Shown: piece after piece, positions 42,510 to 53,284 of the stretch | Layout: each line of letters begins with the position of its first letter | Numbering within the stretch: the first letter of the stretch is position 1 | From: Mycolicibacterium goodii | GTDB lineage: Bacteria; Actinomycetota; Actinomycetes; Mycobacteriales; Mycobacteriaceae | DNA: 64,000 nt | Direction: 5' to 3' | Assembly: GCF_001187505.1 (NCBI RefSeq) | Contig: NZ_CP012150.1 | Coordinates: 930,001-994,000 of the forward strand | Made by a program: the position numbers and the translations under genes | Notes under the pieces: model-generated | The model's database searches: none | What the model was told of the DNA's origin: nothing | Seen by the model: only the letters and a program-made list of their open reading frames with translations

Positions 42510-43859
42510 TCAGGCGCCGAGCGGTTCGCGGCGGCGCCGCATCACCACCCGTCCACCTGCCGCAGGGGTGTAGGCCACCCCGCGCGGGTGGACCTTTTCG
42601 TCGGGTGCGGTGGTGGTCTCGATGACGAAGTGGCGCAACACGGTTCGCAGCACGACCTCCATCTCGACGTTGGCGAAGACCGCGCCGACGCAGCGCCGGG
42701 TGCCGCCGCCGTAGGGGATCCAGCCCGGGCCGGGCCGGTTCCCGACGAAGCGCTGCGGGTCGAACCGGTGCGGGTCCGAGAACTCCTGCTCGCGTTCCTG
42801 GATGTGGGCGATCGCGACCATGATCGAGTGGCCGCGCGGAATTGTCCACTCGCCCAACTGGAATGACGGCGCGTACACGTGGCGGCCGGAGAAGTCGATC
42901 ACGGTGCGGACGCGCTGCACCTCGGCGATGGTGGCCTGCCGGTACTCGTTGTCGTCGGTGGCCGCCTCGGCCACCAGCCGCTCCAGCACGTCCGGATGTC
43001 TGCTGATGCGTTCGAACGCCCAGCCCAGTGTCGACGCCGTGGTCTCGTGTCCGGCCGCCAGCAGGGTCAGCAGTTCGTCACCGATGTCCTTGCGGGACAT
43101 CGATGATCCGTCCTCGTAGGCGCTGCGCAGCAGCAGCGCCAGGATGTCGTCGCGCTGGTCGAAGTTCGGATCGGCCTCGACGCGGTCGATGAGCCGGGTC
43201 ACCACCTCGTCGTACTGGGCGCGGTAGGCGGCGAGCCTGCCCCAGGGCGTGAGGCGTCCGTAGTTGCGTTTCGGCGTGGGCAGCACCGCCAGGCGCGAAC
43301 CGAGCGTCACCCAGGGCGGGATGATGCGGCGCAGTTCGTCGAGTTGTTCGCCGTCGGCGCCGAACACGGCCCGCAGGATCGCGTTGAGCGTGATCCGCAT
43401 CATCGGTTCGAGCGTCGCGAACTCCTTGCCCTCGGGCCAGCAGGCCGCTTCGCGCAGGGTCTCCTCTTCGAAGATCCGCTCGTAGTTCTTGATGCTGCGG
43501 CCGTGGAACGGCGGGGTGAGCAGCTTGCGCCTGCGGCGGTGGTCGGTGCCGTCGAGGGCGAACACCGACCCTGGGCCGAGCATGCGGCTGAGATTCGGCT
43601 GGATGTTGCCGACATCGTCGGGGTTGGCTGCGTACACCTGTTTGGCCAGCTGCGGATCGGCCACCAGAACGGTGCGCCCGAACACCGGGATGTCGATCGT
43701 GGCGACGTCACCGTACCTGCGTGTGACCTGTGTGACGACCCCGCGTCGCGCGACCGAGAAGGCAACGCCCTGAACGAATTTCGGCAGTGGCGGACCCGGT
43801 GGGAGCTGCGCCGCGCGGATGGCGGGTGCGGGACGTGCGACGGTCACTGCTTCGGTCAT
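42510..43859 (-). CDS. cyp138: cytochrome P450, CYP138-like (Rv0136 homologue)
   Basis: The 449-residue P450 shows the I-helix AGHETTAS, the ExxR region, and the heme loop WIPYGGGTRRCVGAVF with the proximal cysteine. There is no N-terminal membrane anchor, as usual in bacteria. Synteny with Rv0135c and Rv0137c supports CYP138; its substrate is unknown. Start ATG 43859 with TTGGAGG upstream. It diverges from a TetR gene across 90 bp holding GTACC-type inverted repeats, so that TetR protein likely controls it. Confidence 0.9.
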   Translation of the reverse strand: MTEAVTVARPAPAIRAAQLPPGPPLPKFVQGVAFSVARRGVVTQVTRRYGDVATIDIPVFGRTVLVADPQLAKQVYAANPDDVGNIQPNLSRMLGPGSVFALDGTDHRRRRKLLTPPFHGRSIKNYERIFEEETLREAACWPEGKEFATLEPMMRITLNAILRAVFGADGEQLDELRRIIPPWVTLGSRLAVLPTPKRNYGRLTPWGRLAAYRAQYDEVVTRLIDRVEADPNFDQRDDILALLLRSAYEDGSSMSRKDIGDELLTLLAAGHETTASTLGWAFERISRHPDVLERLVAEAATDDNEYRQATIAEVQRVRTVIDFSGRHVYAPSFQLGEWTIPRGHSIMVAIAHIQEREQEFSDPHRFDPQRFVGNRPGPGWIPYGGGTRRCVGAVFANVEMEVVLRTVLRHFVIETTTAPDEKVHPRGVAYTPAAGGRVVMRRRREPLGA

Positions 43860-43878
43860 GTGGCCTCCAACCCGTTTT

Positions 43879-43917
43879 GGTACCGCGTCGTACCAGGTGC
43901 TGGTGTAGTACGGTACT
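43879..43917. promoter_or_regulatory. candidate TetR operator between cyp138-like and tetR
   Basis: GGTAC-N6-GTACC (43879-43894) and the palindrome AGTACGGTACT (43907-43917) lie between the divergent start codons, with a further GGTACC at 43922-43927. Repeated GGTACC-type half-sites suggest cooperative binding by the adjacent TetR protein. Confidence 0.65.
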
Positions 43918-43949
43918 CCCAGGTACCACACAGGCGCAAGGGGGTCAGC

Positions 43950-44558
43950 ATGACGACCGCGCTCACCGGCACCGCCGCGGCGGGTGGCTCAGGCGGTGAC
44001 GCGTTCCGCGTCCGCCTGCTCGACGGCCTCTCGGCGTCCATCGGCGACAAGGGCTACCGCGAGAGCACCGTCGCCGACATCGTGCGCCACGCCCGCACCT
44101 CCAAGCGCACCTTCTACGACCAGTTCGCCAGCAAAGAGGCGTGTTTCATCGAGCTGCTGAAGGCCAACAACGCCGCGCTCGTCGACCGCATCCGATCGGC
44201 CGTCGACCCCGAGGCGCAGTGGCAGGACCAGATCGACCAGGCCGTCGGCGCCTATGTCGGGCACATCGAGGCGGCGCCGAGCATCACGTTGAGCTGGATC
44301 CGCGAGCTGCCCGCGCTCGGCCCTGCCGCCCGCCCGCTGCAACGCGCCGCGATGGGCGCACTCACCGATCTGCTCGTCGAGCTCAGCGACAGTCCGGGGT
44401 TCCGCCGGGCCCGGATCCCCGGGCTGAGCAGACCGATGGCCATCATCCTGCTGGGCGGCCTGCGCGAACTCACCGCGCTGATCGTCGAGGACGGCCATGA
44501 CATCCGCGACATCTACGGACCGGCCGTCGCGGCGTCGCGCGCGATCCTCACCGCGGGC

Positions 44559-44582
<24 letters not shown>
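43950..44582 (+). CDS. TetR-family regulator (Rv0135c homologue)
   Basis: The 210-residue protein has a TetR head (LLDGLSASIGDKGYRESTVADIVRHARTSKRTFYDQFASKEACF) given here in parts: the helix-turn-helix is STVADIVRHARTSKRTFYDQ. A helical ligand domain follows. It is divergent from the P450 gene as in M. tuberculosis, so that gene is the likely target. Start ATG 43950, with AAGGGGG upstream. Its 3' end overlaps the next, opposed TetR gene by 24 bp. Confidence 0.88.
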
Positions 44583-46920
<2,338 letters not shown>

Positions 46921-46926
46921 CGCGCA

Positions 46927-47649
46927 TCACCCACGAGCGTCCGGCTTGTGGAAGTACAGCGCGACGCTCTTGCCGATGAGCGGGTTGAGCACCGACTCGG
47001 CGGTCCTGGTGAGCCGGGGGCGGCCCATCATGTCCCACACCAACAGCCGGTGGTACGCCTTGACCGCGGGGTGATCGTTGTTGTCGGTGCCGACAAGGCA
47101 TTTGAGCCACCAGTACGGCGAATGCAGAGCGTGCTCGTGGTGGGTGTGGGTGAGTTTCAGCCCGTGCGCGAGCACCTTGTCGCGCAGTTCGTCGGCCTTG
47201 TATATGCGGATGTGGCCGCCCTCGTTGGCGTGGTATTCGTCCGACAGCAGCCAGCAGATCTGCTCCGGCAGCCAGCGTGGCACCGTGATCGCCAGGGCGC
47301 CGCCGGGTTTGAGCACGCGGACCAGCTCGGCGATCGCCCGGTCGTCCTCGGGGACGTGCTCGAGGATCTCCGAGGCGATCACACAGTCGAAGGTGCCGTC
47401 GCCGTAGGGCAGGTCCAGCGCGTCGCCCTTGACCGCCTCGCCCTTCGCGGTGGCCGGTGCCTCGCCGGCTTCGGCCATGGCCTGCAGCATCTCGTCGACG
47501 CCGTTGAGGTCGTCCGCGTTCTGGTCGAAGCCGACGACGTGCGCCCCGCGGCGGAACGCCTCGAACGTGTGCCGGCCCGCGCCGCACCCGACGTCGATCA
47601 CCGATGTGCCGGGCCCGACCCCGAGCCGGTCGAAGTCGACCGTCAGCAC
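46927..47649 (-). CDS. SAM-dependent methyltransferase (Rv0224c-like)
   Basis: The 240-residue protein has the SAM loop VIDVGCGAGRHTFEAFRRGA, then the acidic VVGFDQN, LPYGDGTFDCVIASEILEHV and VLKPGGALAITVP motifs of the UbiE-like class I family. Start GTG 47649 lies inside the last codons of the glycosyltransferase gene, so the two are translationally coupled, matching the Rv0225-Rv0224c pair in M. tuberculosis. It probably modifies the product of the glycosyltransferase. Confidence 0.88.
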   Translation of the reverse strand: MLTVDFDRLGVGPGTSVIDVGCGAGRHTFEAFRRGAHVVGFDQNADDLNGVDEMLQAMAEAGEAPATAKGEAVKGDALDLPYGDGTFDCVIASEILEHVPEDDRAIAELVRVLKPGGALAITVPRWLPEQICWLLSDEYHANEGGHIRIYKADELRDKVLAHGLKLTHTHHEHALHSPYWWLKCLVGTDNNDHPAVKAYHRLLVWDMMGRPRLTRTAESVLNPLIGKSVALYFHKPDARG

Positions 47650-48884
47650 GCCGTGACCCCCATCCGGTTGCGCGCCCGCTCGTACACCGCAACGGTCTGT
47701 GCGGCAACGGATTCCCAGCTGAACACGTCCAGTGCCCGCTGACGTCCCGCGGCGCCGAGGCGGCGGCGTTCCAGCGGCGAATCCAGCAGCTCGCCGAGCA
47801 CCGCGGTCAACTCGTCGACGTCGGCGGGTTTGACCAGCCGCGCACACGAACCGTCGGTGCCGACCACCTCGGGCAGCGCCCCGGCGCGGCTCGCCACGAT
47901 CGGGGTGCCGCTGGCCATTGCCTCCACCGCGGGCAGCGAGAAGCCCTCGTACAGCGACGGGATGCACGCGACCTCCGCCGAGGCCAGCAGACCCGCCAGT
48001 TCCTGATCGGACAGCCCGCTGGAGATGTGCACGATGTCGGAGATCCCCAGCTCGGCGATGAGTTTCTCGGTGGGACCGTTGGGTTCGAGCCTGCTCACCA
48101 GTTGCAGGTCGAGGTTGCGCTCCACCCGCAGCCGCGCCACCGCGTGCAGCAGGTGGCTGACGCCCTTGAGCGGGACGTCGGCCGACGCGATCGCGATGAT
48201 CCGCCCGCTCACCCGCTGCTCGGCGGGTTTGAACAGCTCGGTGTTCACCCCGAGCGGCACGATGTGCAGCTGATCGGGGGTGACGCCGAAATCCTCGGCG
48301 ATGTCGGCGGCCGAGGAGGACGACACCGTGAGAAGTTCCGGGATCCGGCGGGCGACCTTCTTCTGCATCTCGGCGAACCCGTACCACCGGCGCACCAGCG
48401 GTTTGCGCCACCACGGGGCCGCCGCCACGTCGACCACCTTGTCCCGCGTGATCGGGTGGTGCACGGTCGCCACCACCGGCAGGCCGAGTTTCTCGATCTT
48501 CAACAACCCGGTGCCGAGGCTCTGGTTGTCGTGGACCACGTCGAACTCGTCGCGTCGCTGCGCGAGGATCCGCGCCGCACGCATCGTGAAGGTGCGCGGT
48601 TCGGGGAACCCGGCCGACCACATCGTCAGCAGTTCCAGCGCGTCGATACCGTCGCGGATCTCGCTGGGATGCGGCACCCGGAACGGGTCGGGCTCGCGGT
48701 ACAGATCCAGGCTGGGCACCTCGGTCAGCGTGACGCGGGGATCCAGGCCCTCCGGATACGGCTGGCCCGAGAACACCTCGACGTGGTGGCCGAGTTCGGC
48801 CAGCCCGCTGCTCAGGTGACGGACGTAGACACCTTGCCCGCCGCAGTGGGTCTTGCTCCGGTACGAAAGCAGTGCGATGCGCAT
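47643..48884 (-). CDS. GT4-type glycosyltransferase (Rv0225-like)
   Basis: The 413-residue protein is a GT-B glycosyltransferase: N-terminal ALLSYRSKTHCGGQGVYVRH (acceptor half with the GGQGxY loop), central HIVPLGVNTELF, and the donor-site motif CIPSLYEGFSLPAVEAMASG with E-x7-E. Retaining GT4 enzymes use nucleotide-sugars; neither donor nor acceptor can be read. Start ATG 48884. Transcription probably starts at the promoter overlapped by the palindrome at 48953. Confidence 0.92.
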   Translation of the reverse strand: MRIALLSYRSKTHCGGQGVYVRHLSSGLAELGHHVEVFSGQPYPEGLDPRVTLTEVPSLDLYREPDPFRVPHPSEIRDGIDALELLTMWSAGFPEPRTFTMRAARILAQRRDEFDVVHDNQSLGTGLLKIEKLGLPVVATVHHPITRDKVVDVAAAPWWRKPLVRRWYGFAEMQKKVARRIPELLTVSSSSAADIAEDFGVTPDQLHIVPLGVNTELFKPAEQRVSGRIIAIASADVPLKGVSHLLHAVARLRVERNLDLQLVSRLEPNGPTEKLIAELGISDIVHISSGLSDQELAGLLASAEVACIPSLYEGFSLPAVEAMASGTPIVASRAGALPEVVGTDGSCARLVKPADVDELTAVLGELLDSPLERRRLGAAGRQRALDVFSWESVAAQTVAVYERARNRMGVTAC

Positions 48885-48952
48885 ATCAGCTCACCCGGCG
48901 GCAGGAATTGCGCTGAGCTGGGAAGACGCCGTCACGCGCCGACTCCAAAACA

Positions 48953-48998
48953 TCTGGACATGTGTCCAGACTATAGTTTGACCACCTACCGGGCGCAA
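48953..48998 (-). promoter_or_regulatory. promoter with overlapping palindromic operator, copy 2
   Basis: On the minus strand TTGCGC (48993-48998), a 17-bp spacer and TATAGT (48970-48975) make a good SigA promoter. The palindrome TCTGGACATGTGTCCAGA (48953-48970), with 8-bp arms, starts at the -10 and covers the transcription start. It shares its core with the operator at 45122. Confidence 0.82.
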
Positions 48999-49004
48999 TG
49001 CACG

Positions 49005-49460
49005 TCACTCGGGTGGGAAACCACCGGTGGCAACCGGGCCCCACCGGACCGGGGTGATCCGGATCAGGCACTTACCCTGCTCGACCATCGCCCGGCGGTA
49101 CTCGTCCCAGTCGGGATGCTCACCGGAGATGACGCGGAAATACTCGACCAGGGGTTCGACCGCGTCGGGCAGATCGACCACCTCGGCGTCGCCGTCCACC
49201 TGGACGTAGGGCCCGTTGAACTCCTCGGAGAGCACCGTGACGCTCGCGCGCGGGGTGCGGCGGATGTTCGCCGACTTGGCGCGCTGCGGGTAGCTCGCGA
49301 TCACGATGCGGCCCTGCCCGTCCACCCCACCGGTCACCGGTGAACTCTGCAGCGACCCGTCGGCGCGGAACGTCGTCAACACCATGCGATGTCTCGGGCG
49401 GACGAAGTCGAGCAGTTCGTCGAGGTTCACCGGGTCTGCGGTCGCATACTTCCTGGCCAT
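49005..49460 (-). CDS. PPOX-class F420-dependent oxidoreductase
   Basis: The 151-residue protein is a split-barrel flavin/F420 protein of the Rv1155 type: RPRHRMVLTTFRADGSLQSS, GRIVIASYPQRAKSANIRR and VQVDGDAEVVDLP. Such proteins reduce small molecules with F420H2. Start ATG 49460, 28 bp after the OYE gene, so it may be the last gene of the catabolic operon that starts at 54.6 kb. Confidence 0.85.
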   Translation of the reverse strand: MARKYATADPVNLDELLDFVRPRHRMVLTTFRADGSLQSSPVTGGVDGQGRIVIASYPQRAKSANIRRTPRASVTVLSEEFNGPYVQVDGDAEVVDLPDAVEPLVEYFRVISGEHPDWDEYRRAMVEQGKCLIRITPVRWGPVATGGFPPE

Positions 49461-49488
49461 CCTGCGACAGTAACTCTCCGCTGCATCG

Positions 49489-50580
49489 TCAGCGGAATGC
49501 GCGTGCGTAGCGGACCGGGTGCGGGAGTTGGTGACCGAGCTGCTCGGCCGCCCGCCAAATCCACGCCGGGTCGCGCAGCAGCGCCCTGGCCAAGAAGACC
49601 GCGTCGGCCTCCCCTTCGGCGATGATGGCGTCGGCCTGCTCGGCATCGGTGATCAGACCGACGGCCGCGGTGGGAACGTCGACTTCCTTGCGGATCCGCG
49701 TCGAGAACGGCACCTGGTAGCTGGGCGCCACGGGGATGGTGGCGTCGGGCGCCGACCCGCCGGACGACACGTCGACCAGGTCGACGCCGATCCGCTTGAG
49801 GTGTTCGGCCAACTCGACGGTGTCGGCGAGTGTCCACCCCGGTCTGGCGTCGTCGGTGTCGCCGCCCAGCCAGTCGGTGGCCGACACCCGGAAGAACAAC
49901 GGCAGACCGTCGGGCCAGGCCGCCCGCACCGCCTCGGTCACCTCCAGCGCGAAGCGCATCCGGTGTTCCAGCGGACCGCCGTACCGGTCGTCGCGGTGAT
50001 TGGAGTGCGGCGAGAGGAACTGGTGGATGAGATAGCCGTGCGCACCGTGGATTTCGAGTGTCTGGAATCCCGCGTCCGCGGCGCGGCGGGCGGCCGCGGC
50101 GAACGCCTCTACGGTGCGGGCGATCTCCTCGGTGGTCATCTCGCTCGGCGCCGGGAGCCGCCCGAAGGGCACCGCGCTCGGGCCGACCGTCGCCCAGTTC
50201 TCGTGCGGCGGTTGGGTTTCGTCGGCCCAGGGAAGGCCGGTGGACCCTTTGCGTCCGGCATGCACGATCTGGATGCCCGGCACCGTTCCCTGTGCCTTGA
50301 GGAAATCGGTGATGCGGCGGAACGACTGCGCCTGCCGGTCGTTCCACAGCCCGAGGTCGTGGTGGCTGCTGCGCCCCACCGGGTCGACCGCGGTGGCCTC
50401 GACCATCACCAGTGCGGCGCCGGCCACCGCTCGTGAACCGAGGTGCTGCAGGTGCCAATCGGTCGGAGTTCCGGTGTCGGGTCCGGCTGGCACCGCGGCG
50501 AACTGCATCATCGGGGACATCCACGCCCGGTGGGCGTAGCTGATGTCACGTAGCGTCAGGGGCGAGAACAGGTGTGGCAC
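49489..50580 (-). CDS. Old Yellow Enzyme-type NADH:flavin oxidoreductase
   Basis: The 363-residue protein starts PHLFSPLTLRDISYAHR, the YqjM-type OYE beginning, and holds the FMN and substrate motifs VMVEATAVDPVGR, QIVHAGRKG, EIHGAHGYLIHQFLSPHSN (with the catalytic His and Tyr region) and DLVDVSSGG. It reduces activated alkenes with NAD(P)H. Start GTG 50580 lies 35 bp inside the amidohydrolase gene, so the two are coupled. In context it may reduce a ring-cleavage intermediate. Confidence 0.92.
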   Translation of the reverse strand: MPHLFSPLTLRDISYAHRAWMSPMMQFAAVPAGPDTGTPTDWHLQHLGSRAVAGAALVMVEATAVDPVGRSSHHDLGLWNDRQAQSFRRITDFLKAQGTVPGIQIVHAGRKGSTGLPWADETQPPHENWATVGPSAVPFGRLPAPSEMTTEEIARTVEAFAAAARRAADAGFQTLEIHGAHGYLIHQFLSPHSNHRDDRYGGPLEHRMRFALEVTEAVRAAWPDGLPLFFRVSATDWLGGDTDDARPGWTLADTVELAEHLKRIGVDLVDVSSGGSAPDATIPVAPSYQVPFSTRIRKEVDVPTAAVGLITDAEQADAIIAEGEADAVFLARALLRDPAWIWRAAEQLGHQLPHPVRYARAFR

Positions 50581-51613
50581 TGGGGTTCCTATCGGGGTTG
50601 ATGGTGTCGCCCGCGCGCGCGTCCCGGACTCCCAGGAACGCGCGGGCCGCCCGGATGAGCGAATCCTGACCCGGGCCGTGCTCGACGGCGAACCGGGCCG
50701 GATCGACCTCGGCCATGTCGAAGGGGTAGTCGCTGCCGCACACGATCCTGTCCTCGCCCGCGAGTTCGGTCAGCAGCTCGAGTTGGGGGACGCCGTGGGT
50801 GATCGTGTCGAAGTACAGCCGGCGGAATGCCTCCGCCGGAGCCCGCGACGTGCGTGAGCGGACGTCGGCACGCGCGGTCCAGCCGTGGCTCCACCGGCCC
50901 AGCAGCCCGGGTGCGCAACCACCGCCGTGCAGGAAGCAGATCCGCAGACCCGGCAGTTCCTCATGCAGGCCGCTGAGGATCAATGTGGCCACCGCCGTTG
51001 CGGTTTCGACCGGGTTGCCGATCAGGTTGGCCAGGTAGAACTGCGACCACTCGGCTCGCCCGATCTGCATCGGGTGCACCAGGACGGCCAGGTCGCGCCG
51101 TGCGGCCTCGGTCAGCACGTGGCGCAGCGCCGCACCGTCGAACGATCGGCCGTCGACCACCGGCGGTATCGCCACACCGGCGATCCCGTCCACCGCGGCG
51201 AGGTGGTCGAGCTGGCGCGGAACCGAACCGGACGCGAAGTCCGGGCCGGCGTCCAGGCTGACGATGCCTAGTCCGGCCAGGCGCCCGTCACCCCTGGCGA
51301 CCAGCTTGGCCAGCGCCTGATTGAATTCGGCGGCGTACCGGTCGGCGTCATCGCCGCCGCGCAGCGGGAACGCGAACGGCGGGGCCGACAGGACGCGGAC
51401 CCCGACCCCGGCGCGGTCCATGTCGTCGATGATGGCGGCTTCGTCACTCATGGCGTCGGTGGCGATCGACAGCGGCAGGTCGCCGAGGTGGAGCTGACCG
51501 TCGCGGTCGTGCAAGGGGCCGTATGGCGCCCCGGGCGGCAGGTCGAACAGTTCTCTGGGCAGCCAGTGTGCGTGGACGTCGATGACGCCACCGGCGAGAG
51601 GTGCGGTGATCAC
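50546..51613 (-). CDS. amidohydrolase of the ACMSD / decarboxylase-like group
   Basis: The 355-residue TIM-barrel protein begins with the metal motif GGVIDVHAHWLP, has LAVLVHPMQIG in the barrel, FLHGGG, and ends with the aspartate motif RIVCGSDYPFD. This set is typical of the amidohydrolase-2 group, which includes ACMSD and resorcylate-type decarboxylases. Start GTG 51613, eight bases after the cupin stop. The substrate is unknown, but aromatic or muconate-type acids are likely from the neighbourhood. Confidence 0.85.
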   Translation of the reverse strand: MITAPLAGGVIDVHAHWLPRELFDLPPGAPYGPLHDRDGQLHLGDLPLSIATDAMSDEAAIIDDMDRAGVGVRVLSAPPFAFPLRGGDDADRYAAEFNQALAKLVARGDGRLAGLGIVSLDAGPDFASGSVPRQLDHLAAVDGIAGVAIPPVVDGRSFDGAALRHVLTEAARRDLAVLVHPMQIGRAEWSQFYLANLIGNPVETATAVATLILSGLHEELPGLRICFLHGGGCAPGLLGRWSHGWTARADVRSRTSRAPAEAFRRLYFDTITHGVPQLELLTELAGEDRIVCGSDYPFDMAEVDPARFAVEHGPGQDSLIRAARAFLGVRDARAGDTINPDRNPSATPVLAPDAT

Positions 51614-51620
51614 CGGTCGT

Positions 51621-52058
51621 TCACCGGGTGACCGGCAGCGGCGCGTTGTCGCTGTCCAGATGTTCGACGGTGGTGAACACGAGTTCGGTGTCACCGATGT
51701 TCTCGATGTCGTGCAGCAGGAATTCTCCCGGCCCGAAGTGGAAGTGGCGGGTTTCGCCTGCCTGGTACGACACCTCACGAACAGTACCGTCGTGGGTGTG
51801 CTGGCGGCTCCTTCCGGCGTTGACCGCGGTCCAGAAGTAGTCCAGCACGTGCCGGTGGGCATGCCAGCGCTCACCGGGGGCCAGCCGGATCTCCCACACC
51901 CGCACCCGGGTGTTCTCGCTCAGCAGCCGCGAACCGACGTGTCCGTCGAAGGCATGCTCGGTGAATTCGGTCCTGAGCCAGTCCGGCCAGGTTTCGAAAT
52001 CGGTGGCCACCAGCTCGCCCGCCAGCGGCAGGTCGGTGAGAAAGCTGTTGTCGGTCAT
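51621..52058 (-). CDS. cupin-domain protein
   Basis: The 145-residue protein has a single cupin barrel with the metal-binding type motif APGERWHAHRHVLDYFW and the second motif HFHFGPGEFLLHDIENIGD. Start ATG 52058. Small cupins of this kind are dioxygenases, isomerases or sensors in aromatic pathways; which applies here cannot be told. It lies between the flavin monooxygenase and the amidohydrolase in the same direction. Confidence 0.82.
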   Translation of the reverse strand: MTDNSFLTDLPLAGELVATDFETWPDWLRTEFTEHAFDGHVGSRLLSENTRVRVWEIRLAPGERWHAHRHVLDYFWTAVNAGRSRQHTHDGTVREVSYQAGETRHFHFGPGEFLLHDIENIGDTELVFTTVEHLDSDNAPLPVTR

Positions 52059-52093
52059 GGTGTTTCCTCTCGGTGCAGCGTGCGGATGGGTGG

Positions 52094-53284
52094 TCAGTGT
52101 CCGGGCCCGTAGAGCCCGAACCGCAGGTCCGGGTCGCCCGGCCACCAGGTGTTGTGGAACTGGGAGCGATCGCCCATGTCGACCACGCGTCGCAGCAGCG
52201 AGTCGCTGAGTTGCAGCTGGGCGGGCTCCCATTTGCGAAGCGCGGCGGCGATGTCGCCGTCGGAGGCGGCGAGCGCGCCGGCCAGTGTCCATGCATCGGC
52301 CGCGGCTTTGGCCGTTCCCGCGGCGGCGTGCGGCCGGGAGGCGCAGGCCGCGTCACCGATGAGCGCGACCCGCCCCATCGCCATGCGTGTGGAGCGCACA
52401 TCGGAGAGCACCTGCAGGTAGGGCTGCTCGGTGCGGACGACGGTCTCGGCGACCGCAGGCGCGAACAACTCGGCGGCATCGGCCCGCATCGCGTCGACGT
52501 AGCGGTCCTGCACCTGACCGGGGTGCACGGACACCGATCCGCCGAATCCTCGTTTGTCGATCAGCATTTCGGTGAGCTCGGGCCCGGCGGGCACATTGCG
52601 GTACCACACGTAGTTCATCAGACGCTGCGACTCACCGAGTCCGTCCTCGCCGGGGATCGGGTACATCGTGATGTGCGAATGCGGGACGACGTCATAGGTG
52701 ATGGCATCGCGCAGGGTGTTGCGGGTGGGTTCGGACAGTGCCGACAGCGCCACGGTGCCGCGCCAGCCGATGTACCCGGCGTACCGCAGCGTGGCGTCGG
52801 GGTCGAAGCGCTCCCGAGCGGTGGAGGTGATCCCGTCGGCGAACACCACCAGGTCGGCGGTGGCGGTCCGGCCGCTGACGAAGCGCACGACCGCTTCGGC
52901 CTCGTCCTGGTCGAAACCGCAGGCGTACTCGCCGTAGTGGTAGTGCTCGGTGCCGAAATCGGCCAGCAGGGCCCGGTAGAAGGTCCCCCACGAGGTGTAG
53001 GTCCAGGTGGCCGGTTCACGGTGCACGACATCGCCGCTGCGGTCGAGGTACTGCACGAACCGGGTGGCGGTCTGCAGGTCGCCCAGATCCTGGCTGCTGC
53101 GCTCCTGGAACCAGCGCACCGTGTCCGGTTGCAGGACGATCCCGCTGCCGCGTCCGTCCAGTGCGGTCGGGGTGCGTTCGAAGACATCCACGTGGAAGCC
53201 GATGTCCCGCAGCAGAAGTGCGGTGGTCAGTCCGCCGATCGACCCGCCGACGACGACGGCGCGGGCTTGGGAGTAGTCGGTCAT
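52094..53284 (-). CDS. FAD-dependent aromatic hydroxylase (2,6-dihydroxypyridine hydroxylase-like)
   Basis: The 396-residue protein is a class A flavin monooxygenase: FAD loop VVVGGSIGGLTTALLL, the DG motif LVVFADGITSTARERF and the third motif VALIGDAACASRPHAAAGTAKA. The last sequence and the insertion FYRALLADFG resemble 2,6-dihydroxypyridine 3-hydroxylase and related proteins. Start ATG 53284 overlaps the MFS gene by four bases. It is the likely ring-activating enzyme of the island. Confidence 0.85.
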   Translation of the reverse strand: MTDYSQARAVVVGGSIGGLTTALLLRDIGFHVDVFERTPTALDGRGSGIVLQPDTVRWFQERSSQDLGDLQTATRFVQYLDRSGDVVHREPATWTYTSWGTFYRALLADFGTEHYHYGEYACGFDQDEAEAVVRFVSGRTATADLVVFADGITSTARERFDPDATLRYAGYIGWRGTVALSALSEPTRNTLRDAITYDVVPHSHITMYPIPGEDGLGESQRLMNYVWYRNVPAGPELTEMLIDKRGFGGSVSVHPGQVQDRYVDAMRADAAELFAPAVAETVVRTEQPYLQVLSDVRSTRMAMGRVALIGDAACASRPHAAAGTAKAAADAWTLAGALAASDGDIAAALRKWEPAQLQLSDSLLRRVVDMGDRSQFHNTWWPGDPDLRFGLYGPGH